Shown here in pieces: positions 50,694 through 61,823 of a DNA stretch of 64,000 nt. The DNA is from Levilactobacillus tongjiangensis (lineage in GTDB: Bacteria > Bacillota > Bacilli > Lactobacillales > Lactobacillaceae). The first letter of the stretch is position 1. Each line of letters opens with the position of its first letter. The notes under the pieces were generated by a model, which was given only the letters and a program-made list of their open reading frames with translations, was not told the DNA's origin and did not search any database. Location of the stretch: contig NZ_RHNY01000002.1 of the NCBI RefSeq assembly GCF_003946345.1, forward strand, positions 1-64,000, in the 5' to 3' direction. Made by a program: the position numbers and the translations under genes.

Positions 50694-52052
50694 TTATTGG
50701 TACCGGTCTGATTCGCGCTTCCGCCGTTTTCGCTCGTTACGCGCACTTTGACGTGCCGCAATCCGCTTCTCTTGGTCCTTCTTGGCGTGAATAATCTGCT
50801 TGATTTGGTGCTTGTAACCAGGCTTGATCTTCTTTTTCTTCTTCTTGACCATCCCAATCAGAGTTGGATCCAGCTTAGCAGTACTCTTAGCCCGCTTAGT
50901 CCGGCGGTTCCGGTCATAGGAGTCAACAATTTCGCCATTGCTGATGCGCTTAGGTTGGAACTTGATCCCCAACGCTTCAATCTGGCTGATCTTCGCTTCT
51001 TCATCTGGTGAGTACAGGGTGATGGCCGTTCCAGGCATCCCCTGACGGCCCGTCCGGCCAACCCGGTGAATAAAGAAGTCCAAGTCTTCTGGAATATCAT
51101 CGTTGATCACGTGAGAAACCCCTTCAATATCGATTCCCCGAGCAGCCAAGTCGGTTGCCACCACAAATTGATACTGCAAGTTCTTAACTTCACGCATGAC
51201 CCGCTTCCGTTCACGAGGCTTGATACCCCCGTGAATCATAGCGACCTTGAGGCCTTGATTCTTCAAGAAGTCGTGAATTTGTTCAACTCGCGTCTTGGTA
51301 TTCGCAAAGATCAAGACCAGGTAAGGTTCGCCCATCGTAATCAGGGAATAGATCAGTTGGTTTCTGTTCTGCCCCTTGGTTGAAATCAACCAGTTATCAA
51401 TGGTGTCTGAAATAATGGTATCAGTTGGGATCTCTTCAACAACTGGATGGTTCATATATTTACGTAAGAACGGGTTCAGTCGTTGAGGAATCGTCGCTGA
51501 AAAGACCATCATTTGTAGGTTCTTTGGCATCCGTCCAGCAATTTTATCGACTTGGTCCAAGAAACCTAAGTCCAGCGTCATGTCGGCTTCATCGACGACA
51601 AACTGCCGCGTGGTGTGCACGTCCAGCGCTTGTGAGTCAATTAAATCCTTGACCCGACCAGGTGTCCCAATAATCAATTGGGGTTGGTAGTGATGCAACT
51701 TTTCAATCTGCCGCTTCTTATCAGTACCCCCAACGTAATTCCCAATTCGAATTTCAAAAGGTGCTTCGGCTGCTAATTGTTCCGCAGCCGTGTGAATTTG
51801 GTAAGCGAGTTCCCGGCTAGGGGTCGTGATAACCGCCTGAACCTGGTTCTCTTCAGTTAGTTGATTAAAAATCGGTAGCAGGAACGTATGGGTCTTCCCA
51901 CTCCCGGTCTGTGATTGGCCGACAACGTCCTTACCCGAAGCGATGATGGGAATTAATTTTTCCTGAACCGCCGTAGGCTTCACGAAGCCAATCTTGTGCA
52001 AGGCCGTCATTAAATACGGCTGCAGGTTAAATTCTTTAAAATCCTTGCTCAT
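50694..52052 (-). CDS. DEAD-box RNA helicase (CshB-like)
   Basis: This 452-residue ATP-dependent RNA helicase has the Q motif (FVKPTAVQEKLI), Walker A GSGKTHTFLLP, motif II DEAD in VVDEADMTL, motif III SAT in VFSATIP, motif IV/V ATDLAARGID and motif VI HRVGRTGRQG. The C-terminal 60 residues are strongly basic (KKKKKKIKPGYKHQ). The size and tail fit CshB/YqfR proteins, involved in ribosome or cold adaptation. Its ATG overlaps the nrnA stop as ATGA, with AAAGGAGA upstream, so the two are coupled. Confidence 0.92.
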   Translation of the reverse strand: MSKDFKEFNLQPYLMTALHKIGFVKPTAVQEKLIPIIASGKDVVGQSQTGSGKTHTFLLPIFNQLTEENQVQAVITTPSRELAYQIHTAAEQLAAEAPFEIRIGNYVGGTDKKRQIEKLHHYQPQLIIGTPGRVKDLIDSQALDVHTTRQFVVDEADMTLDLGFLDQVDKIAGRMPKNLQMMVFSATIPQRLNPFLRKYMNHPVVEEIPTDTIISDTIDNWLISTKGQNRNQLIYSLITMGEPYLVLIFANTKTRVEQIHDFLKNQGLKVAMIHGGIKPRERKRVMREVKNLQYQFVVATDLAARGIDIEGVSHVINDDIPEDLDFFIHRVGRTGRQGMPGTAITLYSPDEEAKISQIEALGIKFQPKRISNGEIVDSYDRNRRTKRAKSTAKLDPTLIGMVKKKKKKIKPGYKHQIKQIIHAKKDQEKRIAARQSARNERKRRKRESDRYQ

Positions 52053-53014
52053 TCATTTTCTCCTTTACCGTTAGCCACTAACTCATCGAGCTCGTGGATA
52101 ACTTGGTCAATCTCTGCTTGATTGTGGGCAGTGGCACCACTGGCCAGAGCGTGACCGCCCCCACCGTGGTTCTTCGCCAGTTCATTGATGGAAGGTCCCT
52201 TCGACCGCAACCGAATGCGGAAGGTCTGGTCCTTAGATTCAACGAAAATTGCCCAGGCAACGACCGACGTGATCTTACCGGGCAATGGTACCACGGCAGA
52301 CGTTGAATCCTTGGCTGCTAAGCCAAAGGACTCGACGATTTCATCGGTCAGCTTCAGGTACGCTGCCCCACTAGGCAGAATTTCGAGGTTCTGGTAAACG
52401 TAAGCGGACAACTTGGCCATGGCCGGCGAAATTTCATCTTCCGCCTGGTTGACGGCGGTCATGGAAAAGTTGTAGGTCAGAAGCTTGCTAGCTACCGCAA
52501 AAGTGTTGGCAGAAGTAGCCGGGTACATAAACCGACCCGTGTCCCCAATGATGCCGGCATACAGTAGTCGAGCCGCATCGTCAGGCATGGTCAGTTCAGC
52601 TGAGTTCACATCGTACCAGTCATAAATAATCTCAGACGTACTGGACGCTTGATCCAATACCCACTGAAGGTCACCAAAGGCGTCATCGTTAGGATGGTGG
52701 TCAATTTTAATGACCGCCTTCCCCGACTGCCACCGTTCGTCATCGATCCGCGGCTGGTTAGCCGTGTCGACCACGATGACTAAAGCATCCTGAAAGGCCT
52801 CATCAGCCACGTCCTGGTCGGCCTGACCCATCCAGTCAAAGCCAGGATAATGTTTCCCAACAGCCAAGATCTTTTTATCAGGAAAACTGGCTTTTAAAAT
52901 GTCCCGTAAAGCCAATTGAGCCCCGATACAATCAGGATCTGGGCGTTGATGACGGTGAATAATAATCGTTTCATACTTTTTAATTTCTTCTAAAATGGCA
53001 GTTTCAATGGCCAA
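52049..53014 (-). CDS. nrnA: DHH/DHHA1 phosphoesterase, NrnA-type oligoribonuclease/pAp phosphatase
   Basis: This 321-residue enzyme degrades nanoRNAs or dephosphorylates pAp. The DHH domain shows IIIHRHQRPDPDCIGAQ, IVVDTANQPR and the DHH motif in IKIDHHPND; TGRFMYPATS follows. The DHHA1 domain ends with NHGGGGHALASGA. The start is a TTG at 53014 after GGGTGA. It is translationally coupled to the downstream helicase gene. Confidence 0.92.
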   Translation of the reverse strand: MAIETAILEEIKKYETIIIHRHQRPDPDCIGAQLALRDILKASFPDKKILAVGKHYPGFDWMGQADQDVADEAFQDALVIVVDTANQPRIDDERWQSGKAVIKIDHHPNDDAFGDLQWVLDQASSTSEIIYDWYDVNSAELTMPDDAARLLYAGIIGDTGRFMYPATSANTFAVASKLLTYNFSMTAVNQAEDEISPAMAKLSAYVYQNLEILPSGAAYLKLTDEIVESFGLAAKDSTSAVVPLPGKITSVVAWAIFVESKDQTFRIRLRSKGPSINELAKNHGGGGHALASGATAHNQAEIDQVIHELDELVANGKGENE

Positions 53015-53112
53015 TATAGTTCACCCGTTTTCTATCCGTTTTTTTCGACCAAGACGCGTCGATACCGCGTTTCAGTATACAAGTTTTACGGGGTAATATC
53101 AAAGAAAGTCTG

Positions 53113-54225
53113 TTATTTCTCACGATTCTGGCCAAATAACGGTAATTTTAAATTTTCAAACGTCTGTGCCGCCAAGCCGGTAATCGTAATTCCCAGCAAA
53201 CGGACCGGTTCCTCATCCTTAGCCACACTATGGTACAAGTCCAGCGCCAAATCATAGTACACCTGGGCGTCGTTGTCGATGAAGTCATCCTGGGTAATCC
53301 GCTTAGTGATGGTATTAAATTCACTATCCCGGAACTTCAGTACCAGGGTTTTACCATGACGTTGTTTTTGCTTGACAGTCGTGGCGACCATTTCTGCTAA
53401 CCGTTGTAATTGATTTTCAACTTCTCCCACTGAGGTCAGAGGCGGACCGTACGTCCGCTCCTTGCCAATCGATTTACGTTCTCGTAAATACTCCACTGGC
53501 CGTTCGTCAATCCCACGAACCCGTTGGTACAGGACATAGCCAAATTTACCAAAATCGTGAATCAACTCCAACTGTGACCGTTGAAAAAGGTCCGCCCCGT
53601 TCATAATCCCCAGTTCGTGCATCTTAGGCACCGTTTTCTTACCCACGCCCCGGTACCGCTCAATCGGCAACGCCATGAGAAAATCGTGGGCATCCTCCGG
53701 TAAAATCACACTGACCCCGACTGGCTTCCGAAAGTCGGAGGCTTCCTTGGCCAAAAACTTACTGTACGAGATCCCCGTTGAACACGTCAGGTGAGTCTTT
53801 TCAAAAATTTCTACCTGAATGGCATGAGCGACTTGAACCGCCGAATGAATGTGATGCTTATTCTCCGTCACATCAAGGTAGGCTTCGTCAAACGCCACAG
53901 TTTCAATTTTGTCCGTATATTCATGAAAAATAGCGTGAATTTGGTCCGAAATTTCTCGATAATGGGAGAAATCTGGGTCCTTAAAGGTGGCATTGGGTGA
54001 GAGTTTTAACGCCTCATTAGCATTCATAGCAGAATGAACCCCCGCCTGGCGCGCCACATAATTAGCGGTGGTCACAACCCCCCGCCCACCCGTGCGCCGG
54101 GGGTCCCGCGCAATAATCAGGGGATGACCCTTAAATTCCGGGTGGTCCCGTTCCTCAATCGATGCGTAGAACGCATCCATATCAACGTGAATAATCTTTC
54201 GTTGCGTATATTTTGCGGGTACCAC
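53113..54225 (-). CDS. dinB: DNA polymerase IV
   Basis: This 370-residue Y-family translesion polymerase has the catalytic carboxylates in [18 protein letters not shown] and in [13 protein letters not shown], with the little-finger domain in the last 110 residues. It has [15 protein letters not shown] (helix-hairpin-helix). There is no obvious beta-clamp motif beyond [11 protein letters not shown] at the end. The GTG at 54225, eight bases after GGGAGG, gives the normal N-terminus; earlier in-frame starts add unrelated residues. Repeat B lies upstream. Confidence 0.93.
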   Translation of the reverse strand: MVPAKYTQRKIIHVDMDAFYASIEERDHPEFKGHPLIIARDPRRTGGRGVVTTANYVARQAGVHSAMNANEALKLSPNATFKDPDFSHYREISDQIHAIFHEYTDKIETVAFDEAYLDVTENKHHIHSAVQVAHAIQVEIFEKTHLTCSTGISYSKFLAKEASDFRKPVGVSVILPEDAHDFLMALPIERYRGVGKKTVPKMHELGIMNGADLFQRSQLELIHDFGKFGYVLYQRVRGIDERPVEYLRERKSIGKERTYGPPLTSVGEVENQLQRLAEMVATTVKQKQRHGKTLVLKFRDSEFNTITKRITQDDFIDNDAQVYYDLALDLYHSVAKDEEPVRLLGITITGLAAQTFENLKLPLFGQNREK

Positions 54226-54330
54226 CGCGGTCACCTCCCAGCTTAGCAAATTTCTAATCCTATTGTACCCAAACATCCGTTTGCCTTCAACGGTTTTGAT
54301 TGAATAGTCAATAGGTGTTGCTAATAACAT

Positions 54331-54510
54331 CCGCTCCGGTGGTCAGGGCGGGCGCCTGCTGTGGGGACGCTTCAGCCCAAGGGCGGGCTTCTCGCTCGAT
54401 TTAAAGCCACGAAAAACCCGTGTCTTTAAATGCGCCCATGGCCTAAGCTAACCAAAACCGTTAGCTAACGCCATTTTCACCGCTGGCGCCCGTCCTGACC
54501 ACCTCCGCTT
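54331..54510 (+). repeat. Structured intergenic repeat, copy B
   Basis: This is the second member of the family seen at 35411-35595. The closing stem is GGTGGTCAGG then CGGGCGCC (54338-54356), pairing with GGCGCCCG then CCTGACCACC (54485-54503). Inside are ATTTAAAG/CTTTAAAT topped by CACG-loop-CGTG, and GCTAAC/GTTAGC. Shared blocks with copy A are GCCTGCTGTGGGGA and CTGACCACCTCCGC. The arms differ from copy A yet still pair. It fills much of the 480-bp gap between dinB and yajC. Confidence 0.72.
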
Positions 54511-54518
54511 ACATTGTT

Positions 54519-54560
54519 GACAATGATGATACTGTCTCACAACTTGTCATCATCCTTTTT
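54519..54560 (+). terminator. Possible rightward terminator after repeat B
   Basis: ATGATGA and TCATCAT pair across a 17-base loop and are followed by CCTTTTTTT on the plus strand. It would fit a plus-strand transcript of repeat B, but the stem is short and AT-rich. Confidence 0.4.
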
Positions 54561-54664
54561 TTCAGTCACCAATTTTCCCTGCTACCCATAGTGGCTTATT
54601 CTATTAACGATTCACTTGTTTAAGCCCAACCAATAACATCACCGGTTGTTTATCTTTAAAATTC

Positions 54665-54695
54665 AGCAAAAAAAAACGGCCTCCGAGAGACCGAA
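54665..54695 (-). terminator. Intrinsic terminator of yajC
   Basis: On the minus strand CGGTCTC, a three-base loop and GAGGCCG (one G-T pair) are followed by nine T residues. Confidence 0.82.
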
Positions 54696-54704
54696 CTTTT
54701 GACA

Positions 54705-55136
54705 CTATTTAGCTGATTCGTCGTCAGTTTTTTCAGCAGCTTCGTCACTGGCAGCATCGTCAGTATCGTTTTCAGCTGGCTTGTCTTCAGTAGCAGCTTC
54801 ACTAGTTGCTTCTTCAGCAGCTGGGGCAGTTACTGCTTGTGGTGCTTGGGAAGTTACTTGCGCAATGGCCCGAAGGTCAAAGACCAAGTAGATTCCATCG
54901 CAATCCAAGGTAGCCGTTTGGTCGGCTTGGTTGATTTCATCAATCACACCGTGTAACCGGCCAATCGTGATGACGTGGTCGCCCTTTTTAAGCTCGCTCA
55001 TCATGTCCTTGTGCTTCTTCTGTTGCTTTTGTTGTGGCCGTAACATTAAGAAGTACATCAAGCCTAAGAAGACCACCAAAATGATCAGCGTTGAGTACCC
55101 ACCAGTTGATGCGGCAACGTTAAAACTATCTAACAC
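54705..55136 (-). CDS. yajC: Preprotein translocase subunit YajC
   Basis: This 143-residue protein is part of the SecDF-YajC accessory complex of the Sec translocase. One transmembrane helix (LIILVVFLGLMYFLMLRPQQ, about 16-36) is followed by the conserved KHKDMMSELKKGDHVITIGR. The last 50 residues form an unusually long Ala/Glu/Asp-rich acidic tail. The start is a GTG after AAGGGGTG. It is downstream of ruvB; queA and tgt, often located between them, are missing. Confidence 0.93.
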   Translation of the reverse strand: MLDSFNVAASTGGYSTLIILVVFLGLMYFLMLRPQQKQQKKHKDMMSELKKGDHVITIGRLHGVIDEINQADQTATLDCDGIYLVFDLRAIAQVTSQAPQAVTAPAAEEATSEAATEDKPAENDTDDAASDEAAEKTDDESAK

Positions 55137-55290
55137 GTTCGTTCACCCCTTTATAATCTATCTATTGGACAACTTTACCAGAATACCGGGAATCCGTCCA
55201 ATTATTTCTAGAAATTCTTAATTAGTTCGGTTTAGTATCTAAATTCAGCAACCATCCTGCCTGACAGCACACACTGGTGCGGCGGTGCGT

Positions 55291-56313
55291 TTACGAATTG
55301 GCTGTCGGTGGAAGTTCCCGGCCTAGGTGGGCGTAACCAGCGGCGGTCACGACTCGCCCCCGAGCGGTTCGTTTCAGGTAGCCGCGCTGTAGCAGGTAGG
55401 GTTCATACATCGCCGCGACCGTTTCCGTCTCTTCCCCAACGTTAGCCGCCAACGTGTTCAAGCCTACTGGGCCCCCATTATAGTAATCGATCATGGTTTC
55501 CAACAATTTGATATCTGTGGAATCCAAGCCCGCTGAATCCACCCGTAACAGTTTTAAGGCGTGGTCAACAATGGCCAAATCAATCATCGAATGGTCTGGC
55601 GAAACCTCTGCAAAATCACGAATCCGCTTCAACAAACGGTTGGCGATCCGCGGCGTCCCCCGCGAACGGAGCGCCACTTCATGGGCCCCCTCGGTTGCAA
55701 TCGTCGTGTTAAAAATGTCTGCTGAACGCGTCACAATTTCTTGCAGGTCAGCCGTCTCGTAGTATGCCATGTGTTCAACGATACCGAAACGATCCCGCAA
55801 CGGTGAGGACAGTAGGCCAGCCCGCGTGGTGGCCCCAATCAAGGTAAATGGTGGAAGGGGAAAATGAACGGGATGCGCCGTTGGCCCCTGGCCAACCACA
55901 ATGTCGATGTAAAAGTCTTCCATCGCTGAATACAACATTTCTTCAACAATTTTAGGTAATCGGTGAATTTCATCAATGAAGAGAATGTCGCCCGGTTGTA
56001 ACTCATTTAGGAGTGCCACCAAGTCGCCTGGCTTTTCAATGGCCGGACCACTGGTCGTGCGAATCTGAACACCCATCTCATTGGCGATCACCATGGCGAG
56101 GGTCGTCTTCCCTAGACCAGGTGGCCCGTATAGTAGTACGTGGTCAAGCGATTCCTCACGCTGCTTAGCCGCCTGAATATAAACCGACAGCTCATGCTTG
56201 ATGGGAGCTTGCCCAATGTACTGTGCCAACGTCTGCGGCCGCAAAGACTTTTCAATAGAATCTTCTTTTTGATCTTCAGGTTCCGGTGAAACGATTCGTT
56301 CGTCATCCGCCAT
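55291..56313 (-). CDS. ruvB: Holliday junction branch migration helicase RuvB
   Basis: This 340-residue AAA+ ATPase drives branch migration with RuvA. Walker A is [11 protein letters not shown] near residues 64-74, Walker B is FIDEIHRLP, sensor 1 is LIGATTRAG, and the winged-helix C-terminus contains [15 protein letters not shown] and [24 protein letters not shown] precedes the ATG. It follows ruvA by 21 bases. Confidence 0.97.
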   Translation of the reverse strand: MADDERIVSPEPEDQKEDSIEKSLRPQTLAQYIGQAPIKHELSVYIQAAKQREESLDHVLLYGPPGLGKTTLAMVIANEMGVQIRTTSGPAIEKPGDLVALLNELQPGDILFIDEIHRLPKIVEEMLYSAMEDFYIDIVVGQGPTAHPVHFPLPPFTLIGATTRAGLLSSPLRDRFGIVEHMAYYETADLQEIVTRSADIFNTTIATEGAHEVALRSRGTPRIANRLLKRIRDFAEVSPDHSMIDLAIVDHALKLLRVDSAGLDSTDIKLLETMIDYYNGGPVGLNTLAANVGEETETVAAMYEPYLLQRGYLKRTARGRVVTAAGYAHLGRELPPTANS

Positions 56314-56334
56314 AACTGCCCCTCCTTTCCATCA

Positions 56335-56940
56335 TTACTTGGTTAATAATCGTAAGCCCTCGCTCAGATAATCATTCGTGGACTCGCCAGCAAACTTCAT
56401 GAGTTTGGGTTTAATTTTGTTAACTGCGGTGGCTCGATAACCCAGTGCAGTCAAGGCAGCAATGGCATCGGCCAACTGAGGATTCTCGCCATCCGTTGTC
56501 GCCACTTCCGGTGTGAAAAGCGTGCCATCATCAGCCGGAGCTAAATCATCCAACTTATTTTGCAGATCCAATACAATCTGACCAGCCGTCTTTTTACCGA
56601 CACCGGGAAACTTCGTGAGAAAACCTGTATCGTTAGTCTTAATAGCCAACATCAATCCCTGGTGATCCGGATTTGCCAGAATGGCCAAGGCGCTCTTGGG
56701 GCCAATACCGTTCACGTTGATCAGCTTCAAAAAGAGTTGCTTTTCTGCAAAATCTACAAAGCCGTACAACGTTTGGGCACTGTCACTAACAGCTTGATAC
56801 ACGTAAATCGTGGTGGCTTCACTGCCCACTTGGTAGCGGTAGGGATTGGCCGTATTTACCAGGTACCCCACGCCGTTAACATCAACAACGACGTGATCCG
56901 GGTAAACAGCCGTAATGGTCCCGTGGAGGTATTCATACAT
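56335..56940 (-). CDS. ruvA: Holliday junction DNA helicase subunit RuvA
   Basis: This 201-residue protein binds four-way junctions and loads RuvB. It has an OB-fold N-terminus (MYEYLHGTITAVYPDHVVVD), two HhH motifs (INVNGIGPKSALAIL and FPGVGKKTAGQIVLDL) and a C-terminal RuvB-binding domain with ALTALGYRATAVNKI. The ATG at 56940 gives the usual N-terminus; the frame is open 60 codons further but that part overlaps mutL. GGAGATT lies upstream. Confidence 0.96.
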   Translation of the reverse strand: MYEYLHGTITAVYPDHVVVDVNGVGYLVNTANPYRYQVGSEATTIYVYQAVSDSAQTLYGFVDFAEKQLFLKLINVNGIGPKSALAILANPDHQGLMLAIKTNDTGFLTKFPGVGKKTAGQIVLDLQNKLDDLAPADDGTLFTPEVATTDGENPQLADAIAALTALGYRATAVNKIKPKLMKFAGESTNDYLSEGLRLLTK

Positions 56941-57019
56941 GGTCCGTCTAATCTCCTTTAAGAAAACATATGTTTGCTCTACAAATTGTACCACATTGGC
57001 CAATAAAACTGGAAGAAAT

Positions 57020-59035
57020 CTATTCTTCCCAGTCATCACCGCTATGATGCGGATCCTGAATCCGTTTGAAGAGCTTTTCCAAGTCTTGATCAGTGAAGTG
57101 GACCAAGACAGGTCGCCCATGAGGGCAATTGAACGGGTTTTCAGCCGTTGCCAGCTTCTTCAGCAGTGCTCGGGCCTGCTGATCGTCCAAGTGATGGTTA
57201 GCCTTGATAGCGCGCTTACAGCTCATCATGATGGCCGCCTTTTCTCGGAAAGCTGCCACGGAAATCTTGCCATCCTTCAGCACCCAATCCACCATTTCCT
57301 TAACCGTATCCGTTTCCTGACCAGCCTTGAACCAAGTGGGATGTTCATGAACGATAAAACTGTTGGGACCAAATGACTCCAGGTGAACCCCCACGCTGCT
57401 CAACGTTTCCAGATGGTTGGTAAGTTCCAAAACATCTGTGGTTGGGTAGTCTAAGACAATGGGAACTAACAATTTCTGCTCGTCATCGCTGACCTCACCG
57501 ATTGCTTGACGGTAAAACTCGTAGTTGACACGTTCCTGCGCGGCATGTTGGTCAACCAGGTAGAGACCATCATCCGCTTCCGCCAGTAAATACGTTCCGT
57601 GAACCTGACCCAAATAACGTAGCTGTGGAAAACGCTGGACGGGTGGCTCCGCGGTCATATGGTTGGTCGCTGCCACCGTAGTAGCAGTTGCCTCCTTAGC
57701 AGTTGCCTGCGAGCTTCCAAGCGGTGCAGCCACCGTTTCAGTTCGATATTTTTCGTCGAATTGTTTCACAGCTGGCTGTGAAAAGTCCGCCCGGTCGTGA
57801 ACCACAACTGGCGCCACCGGCACCTCTTCAGGGGTCTGTAGCGGTTGCGGTCCCGCCACGGGAGCCTCCGGATCAGCAGCCGGATACACTGGCTGAATGG
57901 GTTGAGCAACCTGAGGTTCAGGGGTTTGAAAACGCGCCTGGGTCGGCATCTCATACTTAGCTGATACGTCGTTCAATGCCATGGTCAGCTGATCTGTATT
58001 GCGCTCTTCCCGCTTGGTAGGCGCCCCTTCGCTGAGCGCATCCGGAATCAAGTTTTCTTGCGATAACCGTTTAAAAACTGTGTCCTGAATCAATTGCGTC
58101 AGTTCTGGTTCCTCACTAATGCGAACCTCCTGCTTGGTTGGGTGAACGTTCACGTCAACCAAGAGTGGATCCATCGTGATGTCCAACACCGCCAACGGAT
58201 AACGCCCGACCATCAATTTGGAGCCATACCCAGCAATCAACGCTTTACTCAGCTGGAAGTTATGAATAAATCGACCGTTGAGCAACAGCGAAATGTACTG
58301 CCGACTAGCCCGAGTCAGTTCTGGCAGACTCACGTAACCGTGAATTTTAAAGTCCGGATTCTCACCCTGAATAGCAACCATTTTGCGGGCACTCTGAACT
58401 CCGTAAATACCGGCAATCACCTGTTGAAGATCACCGCGTCCGGTCGTCCGGGTTAACTCACGACCATTGTGGACCAGGGAAAAAGCAATGTTGGGGTAGC
58501 TCAAAGCCAAGCGATTAACAATGTCAGTGATCCGAGCCAATTCGGTCGCCGGTGACTTCAAATACTTCAAGCGTGCTGGCACGTTACCGAAGAGATCCTT
58601 CACCGTGACCGTTGTCCCCTTACGAGCCGCCGCAGCGGTGTGTTCCTGGATGATACCGCCAACGTTATGAATCAGTGTGCCAACCCCACCTGTAGACGTG
58701 GACAACGTCACATCGGCCACGGACGCAATACTCGGCAGAGCTTCACCCCGGAACCCCAGCGACTTGATTCGAAACAAATCGCGGCGTTCCGTAATCTTAC
58801 TGGTAGCGTGGCGTTTGAAGGCCATTTCAGTATCCTCATCCGCAATGCCATCCCCATCATCGACGACGGTAATCCGCTTCAAACCAGCCTCTTCGACCGT
58901 AATGTCGATCTGCTGGCTGTGGGCGTCCACTGCATTTTCAACTAATTCTTTAACTACTGAGGCGGGCCGTTCAACCACTTCACCCGCTGCGATTTGGTCG
59001 GCCAGAACCGACGCTAACTCATGAATCTTGGCCAT
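57020..59035 (-). CDS. mutL: DNA mismatch repair protein MutL
   Basis: This 671-residue protein links MutS recognition to strand incision. The N-terminal GHKL ATPase shows [28 protein letters not shown] and [16 protein letters not shown] Pro/Ala/Thr-rich linker covers about 350-450. The C-terminal domain carries [12 protein letters not shown], the metal-binding motif of endonuclease-active MutL proteins, which fits the lack of MutH in Firmicutes. AAGGG precedes the ATG. It lies in a mutS-mutL-ruvA-ruvB series. Confidence 0.97.
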   Translation of the reverse strand: MAKIHELASVLADQIAAGEVVERPASVVKELVENAVDAHSQQIDITVEEAGLKRITVVDDGDGIADEDTEMAFKRHATSKITERRDLFRIKSLGFRGEALPSIASVADVTLSTSTGGVGTLIHNVGGIIQEHTAAAARKGTTVTVKDLFGNVPARLKYLKSPATELARITDIVNRLALSYPNIAFSLVHNGRELTRTTGRGDLQQVIAGIYGVQSARKMVAIQGENPDFKIHGYVSLPELTRASRQYISLLLNGRFIHNFQLSKALIAGYGSKLMVGRYPLAVLDITMDPLLVDVNVHPTKQEVRISEEPELTQLIQDTVFKRLSQENLIPDALSEGAPTKREERNTDQLTMALNDVSAKYEMPTQARFQTPEPQVAQPIQPVYPAADPEAPVAGPQPLQTPEEVPVAPVVVHDRADFSQPAVKQFDEKYRTETVAAPLGSSQATAKEATATTVAATNHMTAEPPVQRFPQLRYLGQVHGTYLLAEADDGLYLVDQHAAQERVNYEFYRQAIGEVSDDEQKLLVPIVLDYPTTDVLELTNHLETLSSVGVHLESFGPNSFIVHEHPTWFKAGQETDTVKEMVDWVLKDGKISVAAFREKAAIMMSCKRAIKANHHLDDQQARALLKKLATAENPFNCPHGRPVLVHFTDQDLEKLFKRIQDPHHSGDDWEE

Positions 59036-59107
59036 AACGACCCTTCCCTTCTTAAAATGATTTCCTCATACTTTGATTTTGAACCAGCCAGTTAGAGGCA
59101 ACTCACA

Positions 59108-61795
59108 CTATTTCTTGCCCAACTTCTGCTGCCATTGATAGACCTGATTCATGACCGCCATGGGCGTCATCCCCATTAGATTCAATTCAGATAACTGACC
59201 AAGAACCTTACTCTGTGCCGGACTTAGCTCTGGTGCGTCTGAGAACAGAGACAACTGTTGATCCTGATCAGGCGCTGCACTTTCGGGTTGTGCTGGCGTG
59301 CTCGAAGCCGACGTTTGTGCCGTGTCCTGAGCTGGTTCAACCGACACGGTCGCCTGTGATTCGGGCGTCGCAACCGGCGTGCTCGTCGACTCAACTGCTA
59401 CAGCAGGCTGTTCAGCGGCTTCCTCTTCCAGGTGCTGCAAAATGACCTCAGCCCGTTGTAAGAGGTTATCTGGCATCCCCGCCAGCTTCGCCACGTGAAT
59501 CCCGTAAGACTTGTCGGCTGGACCTGGCTGCATTTGATGCAAGAAGACTAGGTCGCCGTCACGTTCCACCGCACCAACGTGGACGTTACGTAACTGTTTG
59601 AGCGACTGATCCAGTGCCGTCAACTCATGATAGTGGGTCGAGAACAGTGTCTTAGCGTGCACCCGATTATGCACAAACTCAATGATGGCTTGTGCTAACG
59701 CCATCCCATCATAGGTGGCCGTCCCCCGGCCAATTTCATCAAATAAAATCAGGCTATTGGCTGTCGCCTGACTCAAGGCATGATTGGCTTCCTGCATTTC
59801 AACCATGAACGTACTCTGACCAGAGATCAGGTCGTCCGCCGCACCAATTCGCGTGAAAATTTGATCGAAGATGGGCATTTCGGCAGCCTCAGCAGGCACA
59901 AAACACCCCATCTGTGCCATGATCACAGTCAGAGCCAGCTGCCGCATGTACGTACTCTTCCCAGACATGTTAGGCCCAGTGATCAGCAGAATATTGGTAT
60001 TTTGATCCATCGTCACATCGTTTGGCACGTATGACTGCCGACCCAATACCTTTTCGACCACGGGATGCCGCCCCTGTGTAATCTTCAGCGTGTGACCTGC
60101 CACTAACGTTGGTTTAACGAAGTGATAGTCTTCGCTGACAACAGCAAAGCTTTGCAAAACATCCAAGCTAGCAATCGTCGCAGCCAGCTTTTGCAAACGA
60201 GTAATGGCCTTCTTAACCTCTTCACGCAGGTCGACAAATAATTGGTATTCTAGAGACTTGGACTTCTCCTGAGCCTCCAAAATGAGCTGTTCTTTTTCCT
60301 TCAATTCCGGGGTTGAAAACCGTTCCGCGTTCGCCAAGGTTTGTTTACGTTCGTAACGATCAGCTGGTAACTTATCGAGATTGACCTTCGTCACCTCAAT
60401 GTAGTAACCGAAAACGTGGTTATAGCCAATTTTCAGGTTGTTGATCCCCGTGACCTCACGCTCGTGGGTTTCCATCTCAGCTAACCAAGTCTTCCCGTTA
60501 CGCATCGCATCACGGTACTCGTCCAGTTGCTCGTTGAACCCGTCGCGAATGACGCCCCCGTCAGCAACTGACAGTGGGGGTTCCGGTACGATGGTCTCTC
60601 GAATGGTATCCGCTACGTCTGCCACGGGATCCAGGTTGTTAAGCATCGGATCAAAAATCGTTTCGCCCAATTCCGCGATGGTATGCTGAATCTGTGGAAC
60701 CTGCTCCAACGACGTTTGCAGCTGAATCAAGTCTCGACCGTTGACGCTCCCAAAGGCCACTCGTCCAGCCAACCGTTCCAGGTCATAGACCTTGACCAAT
60801 TCACCCTGTAGATTGTTACGTTCAAAGTAGTGATCCAATAGAGCGCCGACCTTGGCCTGTCGGTCTTCAATCTGTTGACGATTGATCAAAGGACGGTCAA
60901 GCCACTGCTTGAGAAGTCGTCCCCCCATCGCCGTTTTGGTCTCATCCAACAGCCACAGCAACGTCCCAGACTTCTTCTTGGTGCGCAGGTTCTGCGTGAT
61001 CTCCAGATTAGTCTGAGAAGAATGATCCATCTTCAAAAAGGCAGTCGGTTGGTAAGCCACTGCTCGTTGCAGGTGAGCCAGGCTACGTTTCTGAGTGACC
61101 GTAACGTAGGTCACTAGGACGCCCACCACGCCACGTAAGCGATCCGTGGTAAGGTCCTGCTCGACGTAACTCAGCTCAGAACTAGTTTGGACGTCCGTTT
61201 GCGTAGAAATCAAGATTCCTAATTGCTTGAGTCGATCCCGCAACTCAGTCGTCACCGTATCATCCACGACGACTTCCTTCGTTTGCAAACTCATTAATTC
61301 ATTCACCACTGCATCCACACTACTCAACTCGGCAGCCTTCAGCTCACCAGTCGACAGGTCGGTGTAGGCTAAGCCAAAGTTATCCTTAGCTGGCATGATT
61401 AGTGCAGTCAGGTAATTGTTGCGCTTCGCACCGGCCGCACCCGTATCGGTCTGTGTCCCAGGTGTCACCAGTTGGATAACTTCCCGTTTAACCATGCCTT
61501 TAGCAAGCTTAGGGTCTTCCATCTGCTCACAGATAGCGACCTTGTAACCTTGATCGACGAGAATATCGATATAGCTCTGCACAGCCTTATGTGGTACCCC
61601 ACACATAGGAATTGGATTCTTAGCACTGTGACTCCGCGTCGTCAGCGTTAATTCTAAGAGTTGGGAGCCTTTGACGGCATCCTCATTAAACATTTCATAG
61701 AAATCCCCAAGCCGGTAGAACAAAAAGGCATCGGGATACTGATCTTTAATTTTTTGATACTGCACCATCATGGGCGTCGTGTTCGCTTTCGTCAT
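59108..61795 (-). CDS. mutS: DNA mismatch recognition ATPase MutS
   Basis: This 895-residue protein recognises mismatches. The N-terminal mismatch wedge is LGDFYEMF (residues 30-37), Walker A is [13 protein letters not shown] near 606-618, and Walker B is [11 protein letters not shown]. After the ATPase a Pro/Ala/Gln/Ser/Thr-rich linker at about 790-850 precedes a C-terminal helix-rich tail with QLSLF, a probable beta-clamp binding motif. It leads the mutS-mutL-ruvAB series. Confidence 0.97.
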   Translation of the reverse strand: MTKANTTPMMVQYQKIKDQYPDAFLFYRLGDFYEMFNEDAVKGSQLLELTLTTRSHSAKNPIPMCGVPHKAVQSYIDILVDQGYKVAICEQMEDPKLAKGMVKREVIQLVTPGTQTDTGAAGAKRNNYLTALIMPAKDNFGLAYTDLSTGELKAAELSSVDAVVNELMSLQTKEVVVDDTVTTELRDRLKQLGILISTQTDVQTSSELSYVEQDLTTDRLRGVVGVLVTYVTVTQKRSLAHLQRAVAYQPTAFLKMDHSSQTNLEITQNLRTKKKSGTLLWLLDETKTAMGGRLLKQWLDRPLINRQQIEDRQAKVGALLDHYFERNNLQGELVKVYDLERLAGRVAFGSVNGRDLIQLQTSLEQVPQIQHTIAELGETIFDPMLNNLDPVADVADTIRETIVPEPPLSVADGGVIRDGFNEQLDEYRDAMRNGKTWLAEMETHEREVTGINNLKIGYNHVFGYYIEVTKVNLDKLPADRYERKQTLANAERFSTPELKEKEQLILEAQEKSKSLEYQLFVDLREEVKKAITRLQKLAATIASLDVLQSFAVVSEDYHFVKPTLVAGHTLKITQGRHPVVEKVLGRQSYVPNDVTMDQNTNILLITGPNMSGKSTYMRQLALTVIMAQMGCFVPAEAAEMPIFDQIFTRIGAADDLISGQSTFMVEMQEANHALSQATANSLILFDEIGRGTATYDGMALAQAIIEFVHNRVHAKTLFSTHYHELTALDQSLKQLRNVHVGAVERDGDLVFLHQMQPGPADKSYGIHVAKLAGMPDNLLQRAEVILQHLEEEAAEQPAVAVESTSTPVATPESQATVSVEPAQDTAQTSASSTPAQPESAAPDQDQQLSLFSDAPELSPAQSKVLGQLSELNLMGMTPMAVMNQVYQWQQKLGKK

Positions 61796-61823
61796 GAAAA
61801 ATGGTTCATCCTTCCGTTGTCGT

